Assembly: GCA_046081125.1 (NCBI GenBank)
Contig: JBJTVH010000125.1
Coordinates: forward strand, 62,001-126,000
Direction of reading: 5' to 3'
DNA: 64,000 nt
From: JBEIFW01 sp046081125
GTDB taxonomy: Bacteria; Actinomycetota; Acidimicrobiia; Acidimicrobiales; Ilumatobacteraceae
The notes beneath the pieces are model-generated. The model worked only from the letters and a program-made list of their open reading frames with translations. It did no database searches and had not been told where the DNA came from. The position numbers were made by a program, and so were the translations under genes. Below, in pieces: positions 43,397-53,967 of the stretch (position 1 is its first letter; each line of letters starts with the position of its first letter).

Positions 43397-44260
43397 CTAG
43401 ATCCGGGTGACGGTGCGGGGGTCGGTGGGATAGCCCTTCGCGGCAACGACCGCTTCTGCCCAGGGCGTGAGCAGTTCGAGCAGCTCGTCGAAGTCGTCGC
43501 CGATCGTCTCGAGCACGCTTCGCTCCCCTGCGTCGGTCGCCCACTCGACCGCCTCTCGGAACGACACGCCGGCCGGGGTGAACTCGTTCGATGCGTCCAC
43601 GATCCCCTTGTGCCGCAGCGAGGTGTAGCCCTCGTCCATCGCCTCCTCCGACCAGCCGCGGGTTCGGGTGTACACCCGAGCCGGCATCCGCCACCACAAC
43701 TCGATCAACAGTTGCGCCTCGACGGGGGACAACCCTGCGGCTGTCCACGCAGCGATGTGCGTGTCCCCCCGGTGTTCGCGCACGAGGTCACATGCTCGCC
43801 ACAGGTCGCCGAGCACCGTGCCTGGCGAGCCGAGGGAACGGAGCCCGGCGAACAGCGAGCGACCCTCGAAACCGGCTGCGTCGGCGCCACGTCGTAGCAG
43901 CTCCGTCGCCCGTTGGGCGCCGGACGGGCCGGCGCCCAAGATCCGGGTCAGTGAAGCGACGGCCCCGCGCTCGCGAGCCGACAACAGCGCCGCCGGGCCA
44001 GCCTTGGCCCATGCCTCGTCGACGGCCGGTACGACGATCGCCGGATTGAACACCCCGAAGGCACTGGCGACGACGTCACCCGGGACCCGACCCAAGCATG
44101 CTCCTCGGCTCCCGAAGTAACCCGGCCACCATGACAACCCGTACTCCGCGTAGCCCGCCTGGGCTTCGGGCGCGAAGTACACGTTCCCGCAGATCGGCTC
44201 TACGGCATCACGGAGGCGCCTGGCGCGTTCGCGTAGGACGGCGTCGGAGAGGGTGCCCAT
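43397..44260 (-). CDS. SCO6745-family protein (paralogue)
   Basis: This encodes 287 residues. It has the same segment order as its neighbour: EPICGNVYFAPEAQAGYAEY, CLGRVPGDVVASAFGVFNPA, RGWSEEAMDEGYTSLRHKGI and FTPAGVSFREAVEW. It probably arose by tandem duplication. The downstream gene starts 8 bases past this stop, so they are co-transcribed. Function is unknown. Confidence 0.8.
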   Translation of the reverse strand: MGTLSDAVLRERARRLRDAVEPICGNVYFAPEAQAGYAEYGLSWWPGYFGSRGACLGRVPGDVVASAFGVFNPAIVVPAVDEAWAKAGPAALLSARERGAVASLTRILGAGPSGAQRATELLRRGADAAGFEGRSLFAGLRSLGSPGTVLGDLWRACDLVREHRGDTHIAAWTAAGLSPVEAQLLIELWWRMPARVYTRTRGWSEEAMDEGYTSLRHKGIVDASNEFTPAGVSFREAVEWATDAGERSVLETIGDDFDELLELLTPWAEAVVAAKGYPTDPRTVTRI

Positions 44261-44332
44261 GGACCGGACGGTACCGCTCTCCCACCTGCGGACCGGCACC
44301 CACGTCCCGGCACCCGCCGCTACGGTCGAGCG

Positions 44333-44773
44333 ATGGCCATCGTCACCGTGGACGTCGTCCGTGAGGTCACCCCCGAGTTGGTGGACGCGATCGCCCACCT
44401 GCTCCCGCAGCTCTCTCGCTCGTCGCCGGCACCCACGGCTGGTGAACTCGCCGAGATCGTGGACTCACCGGCCACGGTGTTGTTCGTGTGCCGGGTCGAT
44501 GGATCGATCGTCGGGTCGCTGACCTTGGCATTGTTCCGGATCCCGACCGGACTGCGGGCATGGATCGAGGACGTCGTCGTGGATGCAGCGGCGCGCGGCC
44601 ATGGGGTGGGCGAGCAACTCAACCGGGCGGCGATCGATGAGGCGGCGCGGCGCGGCGCCAAGACGGTCGACCTGACGTCCCGCCCGTCGCGCGAGGCCGC
44701 CAACCGCCTCTACCAGCGCCTCGGCTTCGTGGCCCGGGAGACGAACGTCTACCGCTACGACCTTGTCGACTGA
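44333..44773 (+). CDS. GNAT-family N-acetyltransferase
   Basis: This encodes 146 residues. The acetyl-CoA site is AWIEDVVVDAAARGHGVGEQL (R-G-x-G-x-G). The C-terminal SRPSREAANRLYQRLGFVAR motif is typical of RimI/PAT-like GNATs. The substrate is unknown. The methyltransferase gene follows in the same direction. Confidence 0.88.
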   Translation: MAIVTVDVVREVTPELVDAIAHLLPQLSRSSPAPTAGELAEIVDSPATVLFVCRVDGSIVGSLTLALFRIPTGLRAWIEDVVVDAAARGHGVGEQLNRAAIDEAARRGAKTVDLTSRPSREAANRLYQRLGFVARETNVYRYDLVD

Positions 44774-44795
44774 CCCGAGGAGACCGAGCAACGGC

Positions 44796-45623
44796 ATGGA
44801 GCGACCCGTCGAGGACTACCTCGCCATCAACCGCGCGAACTGGGACTCGCGCGTACCGCACCATGTGCGCAGCTATGGCCTCGAGCGGTTCCGCACGGAT
44901 CCCCGTCACCTCTCGGCGACCGTTCGTTTCGACCTCCCTCGGCTCGGTGGCTTGTCGGGCAAGAAGGTGGTGCACCTCCAGTGCCACATCGGTGACGACA
45001 CGCTGTCGCTCCACCGGCTCGGAGCGCAGGTCACCGGGCTCGACTTCTCCGCTCCTGCACTCGATGCGGCACGCGAGTTCGCTCGAGACATCGGTGCCGA
45101 CGCCGAGTGGGTCCAGGCCGACGTCTACTCGGCTGCCGAGGTGTTGCCGGCGGGTGCCTTCGACCTCGTCTACACCGGGATCGGCGCGCTCTGCTGGATC
45201 CCCACTGCGGCCCGTTGGGCGCAGGTGGTGGCCGCACTGCTCAAGCCCGGTGGCGAACTGTTCATCCGCGAAGGGCATCCCATGTTGTGGTCGCTGTGCG
45301 ACCCGAGGCCCGACGGGCTCGTCACCGTCGACTACCCCTATTTCGAGACCCAGGGTGAGGACTTCGTCGAGCAGTACAGCTACGTCGCCCACGACGAGCC
45401 GCTCGCCAGCCCGTCCCTGGTGTCGTTCAACCATGGGCTGGCGCAGATCTTCAACGGCCTGTGGCAGGCCGGATTCGAGATCACCCTGTTCGAGGAGCAC
45501 GACTCCGTGCCGTGGAACGCCCTTGGTGACTGCATGGTGATGGATGAACTCGGCGAGTGGCGTCTGAAGGAGAGGCCCGAGCGCCTCGCCGCCACCTACA
45601 CGCTCCGGGCGGTGAAGCGGTGA
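44796..45623 (+). CDS. Class I SAM-dependent methyltransferase
   Basis: This encodes 275 residues from the ATG at 44796 after GAGGAGA (44777-44783). Motif I is VVHLQCHIGDDTLSLHRLGA, motif II VTGLDFSAPALDAAREFA, and motif III-like FDLVYTGIGALCWIP. It resembles actinobacterial small-molecule methyltransferases of the 'LQCH-x-G' type. The substrate is not known. The stop overlaps the start of the cysteine-repeat gene. Confidence 0.87.
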   Translation: MERPVEDYLAINRANWDSRVPHHVRSYGLERFRTDPRHLSATVRFDLPRLGGLSGKKVVHLQCHIGDDTLSLHRLGAQVTGLDFSAPALDAAREFARDIGADAEWVQADVYSAAEVLPAGAFDLVYTGIGALCWIPTAARWAQVVAALLKPGGELFIREGHPMLWSLCDPRPDGLVTVDYPYFETQGEDFVEQYSYVAHDEPLASPSLVSFNHGLAQIFNGLWQAGFEITLFEEHDSVPWNALGDCMVMDELGEWRLKERPERLAATYTLRAVKR

Positions 45624-45913
45624 CCGGCCCGGTGGCACTGCCTGGCAACGTGGCCGTTGCTGGCGCCGCCGCGACCAGCGGCAGCGTTGCGGTGGCGGGT
45701 TCGGTCGCCACCGCAGGGAGCGTCGGGGTTCGCGGCAGCGTGCTCACCTTCTTCGGTGTCGCCATCACCCGCTGCATTGCGACCTTCGCCTGTCTGCGCT
45801 GCACCCGCTGCATCGCCTGCGTCGGATGTGTCGACTGCGTGGACTGTGTCGGATGCGTGGGCTGCGTCGGCCTTCGCGGCGCTGTCGGTGCCCGCAACGT
45901 CCGGGCTCGTTGA
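45620..45913 (+). CDS. Small cysteine-repeat protein, probable beta-solenoid
   Basis: This encodes 97 residues from a GTG overlapping the methyltransferase stop (GTGA). The N-terminal half consists of Gly/Val/Ala repeats of roughly six residues (GNVAVAGAAATSGSVAVAGS). A hydrophobic stretch and a run of ten cysteines at exactly every third residue (CLRCTRCIACVGCVDCVDC, then two more) follow. Such CxxCxxC ladders occur in small repeat proteins of unknown role; a stacked solenoid or metal-binding array is possible. No signal peptide is clear. I do not recognise a named family. Confidence 0.55.
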   Translation: MTGPVALPGNVAVAGAAATSGSVAVAGSVATAGSVGVRGSVLTFFGVAITRCIATFACLRCTRCIACVGCVDCVDCVGCVGCVGLRGAVGARNVRAR

Positions 45914-45929
45914 CGACGCAACGATCGGT

Positions 45930-46925
45930 TTAGGCCCGGTCCTGTGGGTGGTCCCGCAGGTAGGTCGCAGCGTCGATCGGAGCGTCGGCGGCGTACCCGA
46001 CTGGTAACCGGACCAAACCGGCCGAGGTGTCCCAGAAGACCTGCCAGGCGTGGTACCCGCGATAGGCCCGTTCGTCGGCGGCGAGCACGGCTGCGTACGC
46101 CGTCACCATGGCGAGGTACCGGCGGTTCGGGTTGTACCCCAGGATGGCCTTGGTCATGTCGGCCGGGCCGCCACGCCGGCGCAGGTAGGCCGCTGCGCCG
46201 AGGATAGCGTCGCGGTCGTTCCACGGGTCACCCGTGCAGCATTCGGTCCACGTCGAGGGCAGGAATTGCATCGGGCCGACTGCGCCAGCGGAGGACACGC
46301 CGACGATCCGGCCCATGCGGGTCTCGACGAGATTGATCGCCGCCAGGTACTGCCAGCCGATGCCGGTGCGTGCCTCGGCTTCGCGGTAGTAGCCGAGCAA
46401 CTCGGCCGCCGGTCGTGGCTCTTGAATCCGCCAAACCGGCAAAGTCGAGCCGGCCGGTCCGGGCGGCACGTCCGGGGGCGCGAGCCGGGCAGCGAGGTTC
46501 TGTTCGAACGGGAACCGCACGTCATCGGGCACGAGGGCACGGACCGACTCGACCAGGGCCGGTCGTGACCCGAGTCGGCTGTAGCCCAACTGCAGTCGCC
46601 GTCCTGCTGCGGTGGCGCCGGCGGGATCGACGGCGGGGTCTCGCACGGCGCGTTCGGCCTCGACCAGATACCGCGCAAGCGCACCCGGTTCCTCGGGGAC
46701 TGCAGCGAACACGCCGGCGGGCGCGCTCGAGGACACCGCCGCCGTGGCCACTGCCAGAGCGGCCCCACTCGAACTCGCAGCGTTCGGCGCCGTCGGCGAG
46801 ACGTCGGGTGACTCGGTGGTGGCGCACGCCGCAATGGCGACCGCCGCGAGCACGGCGAGCGCAGCCGGCGAGGAGAGCCGCCGTCGCCCCGCCGGCGGCC
46901 GCACCTCGGGTGATCCGTCGTTCAC
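45930..46925 (-). CDS. Lytic murein transglycosylase
   Basis: This encodes 331 residues from the GTG at 46925. An N-terminal signal/lipoprotein-like segment (LAVLAAVAIAACATT, lipobox I-A-A-C) precedes an Ala/Ser-rich linker. The catalytic SLT domain has NLVETRMGRIVGVSSAGAVG (catalytic Glu) and PMQFLPSTW. It cleaves peptidoglycan glycan strands with anhydro-product formation. It overlaps the HEAT-repeat gene upstream. Confidence 0.9.
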   Translation of the reverse strand: MNDGSPEVRPPAGRRRLSSPAALAVLAAVAIAACATTESPDVSPTAPNAASSSGAALAVATAAVSSSAPAGVFAAVPEEPGALARYLVEAERAVRDPAVDPAGATAAGRRLQLGYSRLGSRPALVESVRALVPDDVRFPFEQNLAARLAPPDVPPGPAGSTLPVWRIQEPRPAAELLGYYREAEARTGIGWQYLAAINLVETRMGRIVGVSSAGAVGPMQFLPSTWTECCTGDPWNDRDAILGAAAYLRRRGGPADMTKAILGYNPNRRYLAMVTAYAAVLAADERAYRGYHAWQVFWDTSAGLVRLPVGYAADAPIDAATYLRDHPQDRA

Positions 46926-47494
46926 GCCAGGTCCTCGGCCGCCTGCCGGACCTGCCAATCCCGGTCCTGGCGCGCCCGCTCGAGCGCAGCGTCCACCAGA
47001 GGCCCGTCGAACGGGGCGAGCGCGAGCACCGCCCGACGTCGCACGGCCGGTTTGTCCTCACACGCCGAGAGGATCGCCTCGAGGCCCCGATCGTCGCCGA
47101 TCGCGCCCAGCGCAGCGACGGCCGCTTCCCGTACCAGCGCATCGCGGTGGCCGGTCGCAAGTTCGGTCAGGGTCGGCACCGGATCGGTCCGCTCCTGCTC
47201 GCCGCAGGCCCAGCACGCCATCTCGACCACAGCGGGGTCCGGGTCGGCGAGCAGCGCCCCGAGCCCGATCGCGGGCCGTCGGGCGGCGAGTTCGGCGGCA
47301 CGACGGCGCACGACGGCCGATGGGTCCGTAAGGGCAGCCTCGAGCGTGGCGTCGTCGAGGGCGCCGAGGCGATCGAGTGCACCGAGTGCAGTGGCGCGCA
47401 CCGGCGGTTCCGATGCGCGAAGCCCTTGCCGCGCGGTGGCGATGTCGCCGCGGTGTCCAGCCTCGGCGACGGCTCGCCGGCTCGGCGTCGTCAC
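46922..47494 (-). CDS. HEAT-repeat protein
   Basis: This encodes 190 residues from the GTG at 47494. It is composed of helical repeats with the pattern of HEAT_2 proteins (DPSAVVRRRAAELAARRPA; DALVREAAVAALGAIGDDRG). Such proteins act as scaffolds; related phycobilin-lyase-like repeats have enzymatic functions not implied here. It is coupled by overlaps to the genes on both sides. Confidence 0.8.
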   Translation of the reverse strand: MTTPSRRAVAEAGHRGDIATARQGLRASEPPVRATALGALDRLGALDDATLEAALTDPSAVVRRRAAELAARRPAIGLGALLADPDPAVVEMACWACGEQERTDPVPTLTELATGHRDALVREAAVAALGAIGDDRGLEAILSACEDKPAVRRRAVLALAPFDGPLVDAALERARQDRDWQVRQAAEDLA

Positions 47495-47808
47495 GAGGTC
47501 ACGGCGCTCGTCAGCGCGACGAGCACCGCGGCGGCGAGCGCCCCGACGATGACGGCAATGACGACGCCGGCGACGACGCTCACGGAACCGAGGCCGACGA
47601 GCGCCAGCATCCGCCGCCACAGGGGCGTTCGCCGGGCGAGCATCGCCGGGCGCTGGACGACCGGTCGGACGGCCGGCGCCCGACCACCCGGGCCGCGTGG
47701 GGTCACGGCTCGCTCTCTGACAGGCTTGCGCCGATCGATGGCGATCAGTGTCGCCAGCGCAACGACCGCAACGACGATCGCAGGGACGGTGATGGCGGAC
47801 GAAGACAC
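47491..47808 (-). CDS. Small two-helix membrane protein, unknown function
   Basis: This encodes 105 residues from the GTG at 47808. Two hydrophobic helices are visible (ITVPAIVVAVVALATLIAID; VVAGVVIAVIVGALAAAVLV) with a basic, Pro/Arg-rich linker. It overlaps the HEAT gene (GTGA), giving a three-gene operon with the lytic transglycosylase. The 5' end overlaps the divergent protease start by 17 bases. No family is recognised. Confidence 0.5.
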   Translation of the reverse strand: MSSSAITVPAIVVAVVALATLIAIDRRKPVRERAVTPRGPGGRAPAVRPVVQRPAMLARRTPLWRRMLALVGLGSVSVVAGVVIAVIVGALAAAVLVALTSAVTS

Positions 47809-48994
47809 CTGGGCGGGCAGCGTACCGAGCCCACCTGCGCCGCCCGTGTCACGACGCGCGCCCTGGTGGGCAATGGTGTCGGTCGCCCTTGCGGCGGTGA
47901 TGCCCGTCGGGGTGCTCGTCCTGTCGGTCCTCGGCCCGCCCAGCGAGGTGCGTGCCACGCGCAGCGATCCCGGCACCACCGAGGAAATCGTCTACGGCTA
48001 CGCCATCGTGCCCGGGGACGCCGCCGGTACCGAGGGTCGCGTCCGGGTTACCGGCAGACCGGCGTTCGACAGCGCCGGTGACGTGCTATTCGTGACGGTC
48101 TCGATCCCCTCGCTGTCGTGGCTCGATCGGCTCGTGCTCCGTGACGCCGACCCCCGGGTGGTCGACTTGTTGACGGCCCGCGACCTGCTCGGCGACCGCA
48201 CTCCGGAACAGGAGCGCAAGGAGAACCTGCGCCTCATGGGCGACTCCAAGCGGCTCGCGACCTACGTCGCGATGCGGACCCTGGGGATCGACGTGCCGGT
48301 GCGCGACGGCGGCGTGCAGATCGACCGGATCGCCTGCGAGGAGGCGGCAGCCGACGGGTCGACGTGCGCCCGCGAGGCGCCCGCCGGTCGCGTCCTGCAG
48401 AAGAACGATCTGATCGTCGCCATCGAGGGCCGACCGGTGCACCTGGTGCCCGATCTGCCGTCGGCGATCGCAGGTCGGGCTCCGGGCGACGTCGTCGAGG
48501 TGACGGTGCTGCGAGGCTCGACCACGGGAACCGACGGGCAGCGGCTGACCGTGCCGGTGACCCTCATCCGCTCCGGCGACCGCACCATCCTCGGGATCCG
48601 GCCCAAGCCGTTGCCGCCCGGCTCGATCCGCTTCGAGTTCCCCTTCGAGGTCGACATCGCAACCGGTGCGGTCGGCGGGCCGTCCGCCGGCCTTCCATTC
48701 ACCCTGGCCGTGCTCGATCGGCTCACCGAAGGCGAACTCACCGGTGGCCGGCTCGTTGCGGCGACCGGCGAGATCGATCCGACCGGCGCGATCGGCGAGA
48801 TCGGCGGCCTGGCCCAGAAGACCCAGGCCGTCCTTCGCTCTGGAGCGTCGGTGTTCCTCGTGCCGCGATCCCAGGCCCAAGAGGCACTCGCCATCGCAGC
48901 GGGGACGACGCTCGAGGTCGTGCCGGTCCGCACGATCACCGACGCGCTCGACGCCTTGGCAGCGCGAGGCGGAGTCCGGTTGCCGGCGGCCTGA
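47792..48994 (+). CDS. PDZ-domain Lon-like membrane serine protease (YlbL type)
   Basis: This encodes 400 residues. One N-terminal transmembrane helix (MVSVALAAVMPVGVLVLSVL) is followed by a PDZ domain (VLQKNDLIVAIEGRPV) and a Lon-type peptidase domain with Ser298 in GGPSAGLPFTLAVLD and Lys343 in LAQKTQAVL, the Ser-Lys dyad. It is a membrane-anchored extracytoplasmic protease of the actinobacterial YlbL/Rv3194c type. A start at 47873 is possible. Confidence 0.9.
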   Translation: MADEDTWAGSVPSPPAPPVSRRAPWWAMVSVALAAVMPVGVLVLSVLGPPSEVRATRSDPGTTEEIVYGYAIVPGDAAGTEGRVRVTGRPAFDSAGDVLFVTVSIPSLSWLDRLVLRDADPRVVDLLTARDLLGDRTPEQERKENLRLMGDSKRLATYVAMRTLGIDVPVRDGGVQIDRIACEEAAADGSTCAREAPAGRVLQKNDLIVAIEGRPVHLVPDLPSAIAGRAPGDVVEVTVLRGSTTGTDGQRLTVPVTLIRSGDRTILGIRPKPLPPGSIRFEFPFEVDIATGAVGGPSAGLPFTLAVLDRLTEGELTGGRLVAATGEIDPTGAIGEIGGLAQKTQAVLRSGASVFLVPRSQAQEALAIAAGTTLEVVPVRTITDALDALAARGGVRLPAA

Positions 48995-49039
48995 TCGAGG
49001 CTCCCCGATTTTGCGGCGGCGCCGACGTAAGTTGATGCG

Positions 49040-50923
<1,884 letters not shown>

Positions 50924-50960
50924 CCGGTCGTCGGCGCACGATGGCCTCTAACCTCGGCCT

Positions 50961-53957
50961 GTGCGCGTCCCCTCGGACACACCGGCCCCTCGTCGTCGTC
51001 GACGTAGCGCAGCGGCGAAGTCCAACAAAGGACGCATTGCGCTGATCGTCGTCGTCGGGTTCGTCGTGCTGCTGTTCCTCTCGAGTCAAGCCATCGCCCG
51101 CTTCTACACCGACTACCTCTGGTTCGATTCACTCGGCCGGGTCGACGTGTTCCGGGGCGTGCTGCTCAATCAGATCCTCCTCGCCGTCGTGTTCACCGTT
51201 GCCGCGGCGATCCTGCTCGTCGTCAACCTGGCGATCGCCGATCGCCTCGCGCCGCGGGAGCGTGGTTCGGGGCCCGAGGAACAACTGATCGCCCGCTACC
51301 GCTCGCTGATGCGAAAGCGTCGCTGGGTGCTCTGGCTGGTGGCGGGCATCGTCTTCGGTGTCCTCGCGGGTGTCCCGGTCTCGGGTCGCTGGCAGGAATG
51401 GTTGCTGTTCCGCAACGCCGTCGACTTCGGCGTCGACGACGCCCAGTTCGGTGTCGACGTCGGGTTCTACGTCTTCCGGCTTCCCTTCCTGTCGTTCGTG
51501 GTCGACTGGTTGTTCGCCGTGACGGTGGTGGCCCTGCTGATCACGACTGTCAGCCACTACCTCAACGGCGGTATCCGCCTGCAGACGGGCGGGCGCCGGG
51601 TCACCGCCCAGGTCAAGCTCCATCTGTCCGTGCTCCTCGCCCTGCTCGCGCTGCTCAAGGCGGCGGCGTACTGGCTCGACCACTACCGATTGACCACGTC
51701 GCAGCGGGGTGCGGTCGACGGGGCGGCCTACACCGACGTCAACGCCCAGCTTCCGGCGACCTACCTGCTGATCCTCATCTCGATCCTCGCCGCCGTCCTG
51801 CTCATCATCAACGTCTGGCAGCGAGGGTGGCGGCTGCCGGTGATCGCGGTCGGCCTGTGGGCCGTCGTCGCCGCAGTGGCCGGTACGGCGTACCCGTCGG
51901 TCTTGCAACGCCTGTACGTCGAAGGGCGGCGCTCGGAACTCGAACGGCCCTTCGTCCAACGCAACATCGAAGCGACCCGCCTCGCCGACGGGGTCGACGT
52001 CTCCACCGGGCTCACGCGCGATGCGTTCGCCGCCGGCCAGGTCAGCGCCGAGAAGGTCCGCGCATCGAGCGCCGGGCTGGCGTCCACTCGGCTGCTCGAT
52101 CCCGACCGGGTGATCGACACGTTCCGCAACACCCAGACCCGCGAGCGCTTCTACCAGTTCAATTCGCTGGATCTCGACCGCTACGTGATCGACGGCAAGC
52201 TGACCCCGGTCGTGATCGGGGCGCGTGAACTGCGCGTCGAGGGTCAGGAATCAGGTTGGGAGAACCGTCACCTCGCCTACACGGCCGGCTACGGCGTTGC
52301 GATCGCCCCAGCGAACCGGATCGGTTCCGACGGGCGTCCCGCTGTGCTCGAACCCGGCGCCAGTGGACCGAAGCTCGATCAGCCGATGATCTACTTCGGC
52401 GAGAACCTGCCGTCTTACGCCATCGTCGGCACGCGCCGCGCCGAAGGCGAAAAGACGCTCGACACCACGCAGGTCGTCCGTTACGAGGGATCCGGTGGGG
52501 TTCGCCTCGATTCACCGGTGAAGCGGGCGGCCTTCGCGCTGCGCTTCGGCGAGTGGAACATCTTCGCTTCCGGCCTGATCACCGACACGTCGCGGATCCT
52601 GCACGAGCGCGACGTGCGGGATCGGGCCCGCACCCTCGCACCGTTCCTCGCATTCGACTCCAACCCGTACCCGGTCGTCGTCGGCGGGCGCGTCCAGTGG
52701 GTGATCGATGCCTACACGACGACCGACCGCTACCCGTACGCCCAGCAGGCCGACACGAGCGACCAACCGGACCGCAGCGACCTGCGGCGCCCGTTCAACT
52801 ACGTCCGCAACTCCGTGAAGGCTGTGGTCGACGCCTATGAGGGTTCGGTCGCGTTCTACATTTCGGATCCGACGGACCCGTTGGTGCGGGCCTATCAGCG
52901 GGCCTTCCCCGAGCTGTTCACGTCCATGACGCAGGCCTCTGCGGAGCTGACGGCGCACTTCCGGTACCCGGCCGACCTGTTCCACGTGCAGACCATGATG
53001 TGGGGCCGCTACCACGTCGACGACCCGGTGCGCTTTCTCGACGGCAACCTCACCTGGAACCCGGCCCAATCGGTCCCGTTCTCCCAGGACGGCGACCGTC
53101 AGGCCGTGGCAGCGCCGACGTTGCCGGGCGGGACGATCACCTCGTCGGGCCGCCGGCCGCGCACTGCGCCGTCGTGGGCGGTCATGCAGCTGCCGGGCCG
53201 GGAAGCGCCGGAGTTCGTCGTCTGGCGGAGCTTCGAGTTGCGTGATCCGAACGACGCCCGTAAGGAACTGAAGGCGATGATGGTGGCCTCGCTCGACGAG
53301 GCGATGCGCCCACGGCTGCGTGTGCTGGAGATGCCCGACCCGTCGCCGGACGGTCCGGCGATCGTCGACTCCGACATCCGAAAGACCTTCGCCCAGGAAC
53401 TGTCGTTGCTCGACCAGCGGGGGAGCCGGGTCGAGTTCGGGGCGCTGCAGGCGGTGCCGGTCGGCGACGGGCTGGTGTGGGTACGCCCGTGGTTCGTCCG
53501 GGCCGAGGGCGGCACCCAGGTGCCGGAGTTGCAGTACGTCACCGTGACGGTCGGCAAGTCGTCGAAGCGGGGCCGCACCCTCGAAGAAGCCCTCCAACAG
53601 GCCTTCGCCATCGATCCCGGGTTCACCACCGTGGTCGCTTCTTCCGGGGGTGCGGGCGGCGGGGGAACCGGAGGTGGCGGAGGCACGGTGACGCCGACGC
53701 CGACGCCGACCACGGTGACGACGGTCCCGTCCCCGACGACGACGGTCGCGCCGGCGGGCTCGGTCGAGGAGTTGCTGGCACAGGCCGATCGGCTTTTCCA
53801 GGAAGCCCAGCGCGCCTACCAGCAGGGTGATTTGACGGGGTGGAAGCAGAAGCTGGAGGCCGCCTACGAGCGTGCGGCCCAAGCGGCGTCGCAGGCGATC
53901 GGGCGGCCGGTCACCGCACGACCGCCGACGAGCCCGTCGACGACCGTGGGCGCCTGA
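50961..53957 (+). CDS. UPF0182-family large membrane protein
   Basis: This encodes 998 residues from a GTG at 50961. Seven or so transmembrane helices fill the first ~330 residues. The family segments LWFDSLGRVDVFRGVLLNQI, GRRSELERPFVQRNIEATRL, YFGENLPSYAIVGTRRAEGE and HFRYPADLFHVQTMMWGRYH follow. The C-terminus has a Gly-rich linker (GGAGGGGTGGGGGT), a Thr/Pro stretch and a helical tail. The family (COG1615) is widespread in actinobacteria and of unknown function. Confidence 0.9.
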   Translation: MRVPSDTPAPRRRRRSAAAKSNKGRIALIVVVGFVVLLFLSSQAIARFYTDYLWFDSLGRVDVFRGVLLNQILLAVVFTVAAAILLVVNLAIADRLAPRERGSGPEEQLIARYRSLMRKRRWVLWLVAGIVFGVLAGVPVSGRWQEWLLFRNAVDFGVDDAQFGVDVGFYVFRLPFLSFVVDWLFAVTVVALLITTVSHYLNGGIRLQTGGRRVTAQVKLHLSVLLALLALLKAAAYWLDHYRLTTSQRGAVDGAAYTDVNAQLPATYLLILISILAAVLLIINVWQRGWRLPVIAVGLWAVVAAVAGTAYPSVLQRLYVEGRRSELERPFVQRNIEATRLADGVDVSTGLTRDAFAAGQVSAEKVRASSAGLASTRLLDPDRVIDTFRNTQTRERFYQFNSLDLDRYVIDGKLTPVVIGARELRVEGQESGWENRHLAYTAGYGVAIAPANRIGSDGRPAVLEPGASGPKLDQPMIYFGENLPSYAIVGTRRAEGEKTLDTTQVVRYEGSGGVRLDSPVKRAAFALRFGEWNIFASGLITDTSRILHERDVRDRARTLAPFLAFDSNPYPVVVGGRVQWVIDAYTTTDRYPYAQQADTSDQPDRSDLRRPFNYVRNSVKAVVDAYEGSVAFYISDPTDPLVRAYQRAFPELFTSMTQASAELTAHFRYPADLFHVQTMMWGRYHVDDPVRFLDGNLTWNPAQSVPFSQDGDRQAVAAPTLPGGTITSSGRRPRTAPSWAVMQLPGREAPEFVVWRSFELRDPNDARKELKAMMVASLDEAMRPRLRVLEMPDPSPDGPAIVDSDIRKTFAQELSLLDQRGSRVEFGALQAVPVGDGLVWVRPWFVRAEGGTQVPELQYVTVTVGKSSKRGRTLEEALQQAFAIDPGFTTVVASSGGAGGGGTGGGGGTVTPTPTPTTVTTVPSPTTTVAPAGSVEELLAQADRLFQEAQRAYQQGDLTGWKQKLEAAYERAAQAASQAIGRPVTARPPTSPSTTVGA

Positions 53958-53967
53958 TCGTCGCCGG

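Noticed and set aside
45481..46224. Minus-strand frame opposite the cysteine-repeat gene
   Set aside because: It consists of Thr/Gln/Pro repeats produced by the antisense of the CxxC ladder and overlaps the well-supported lytic transglycosylase in another frame.
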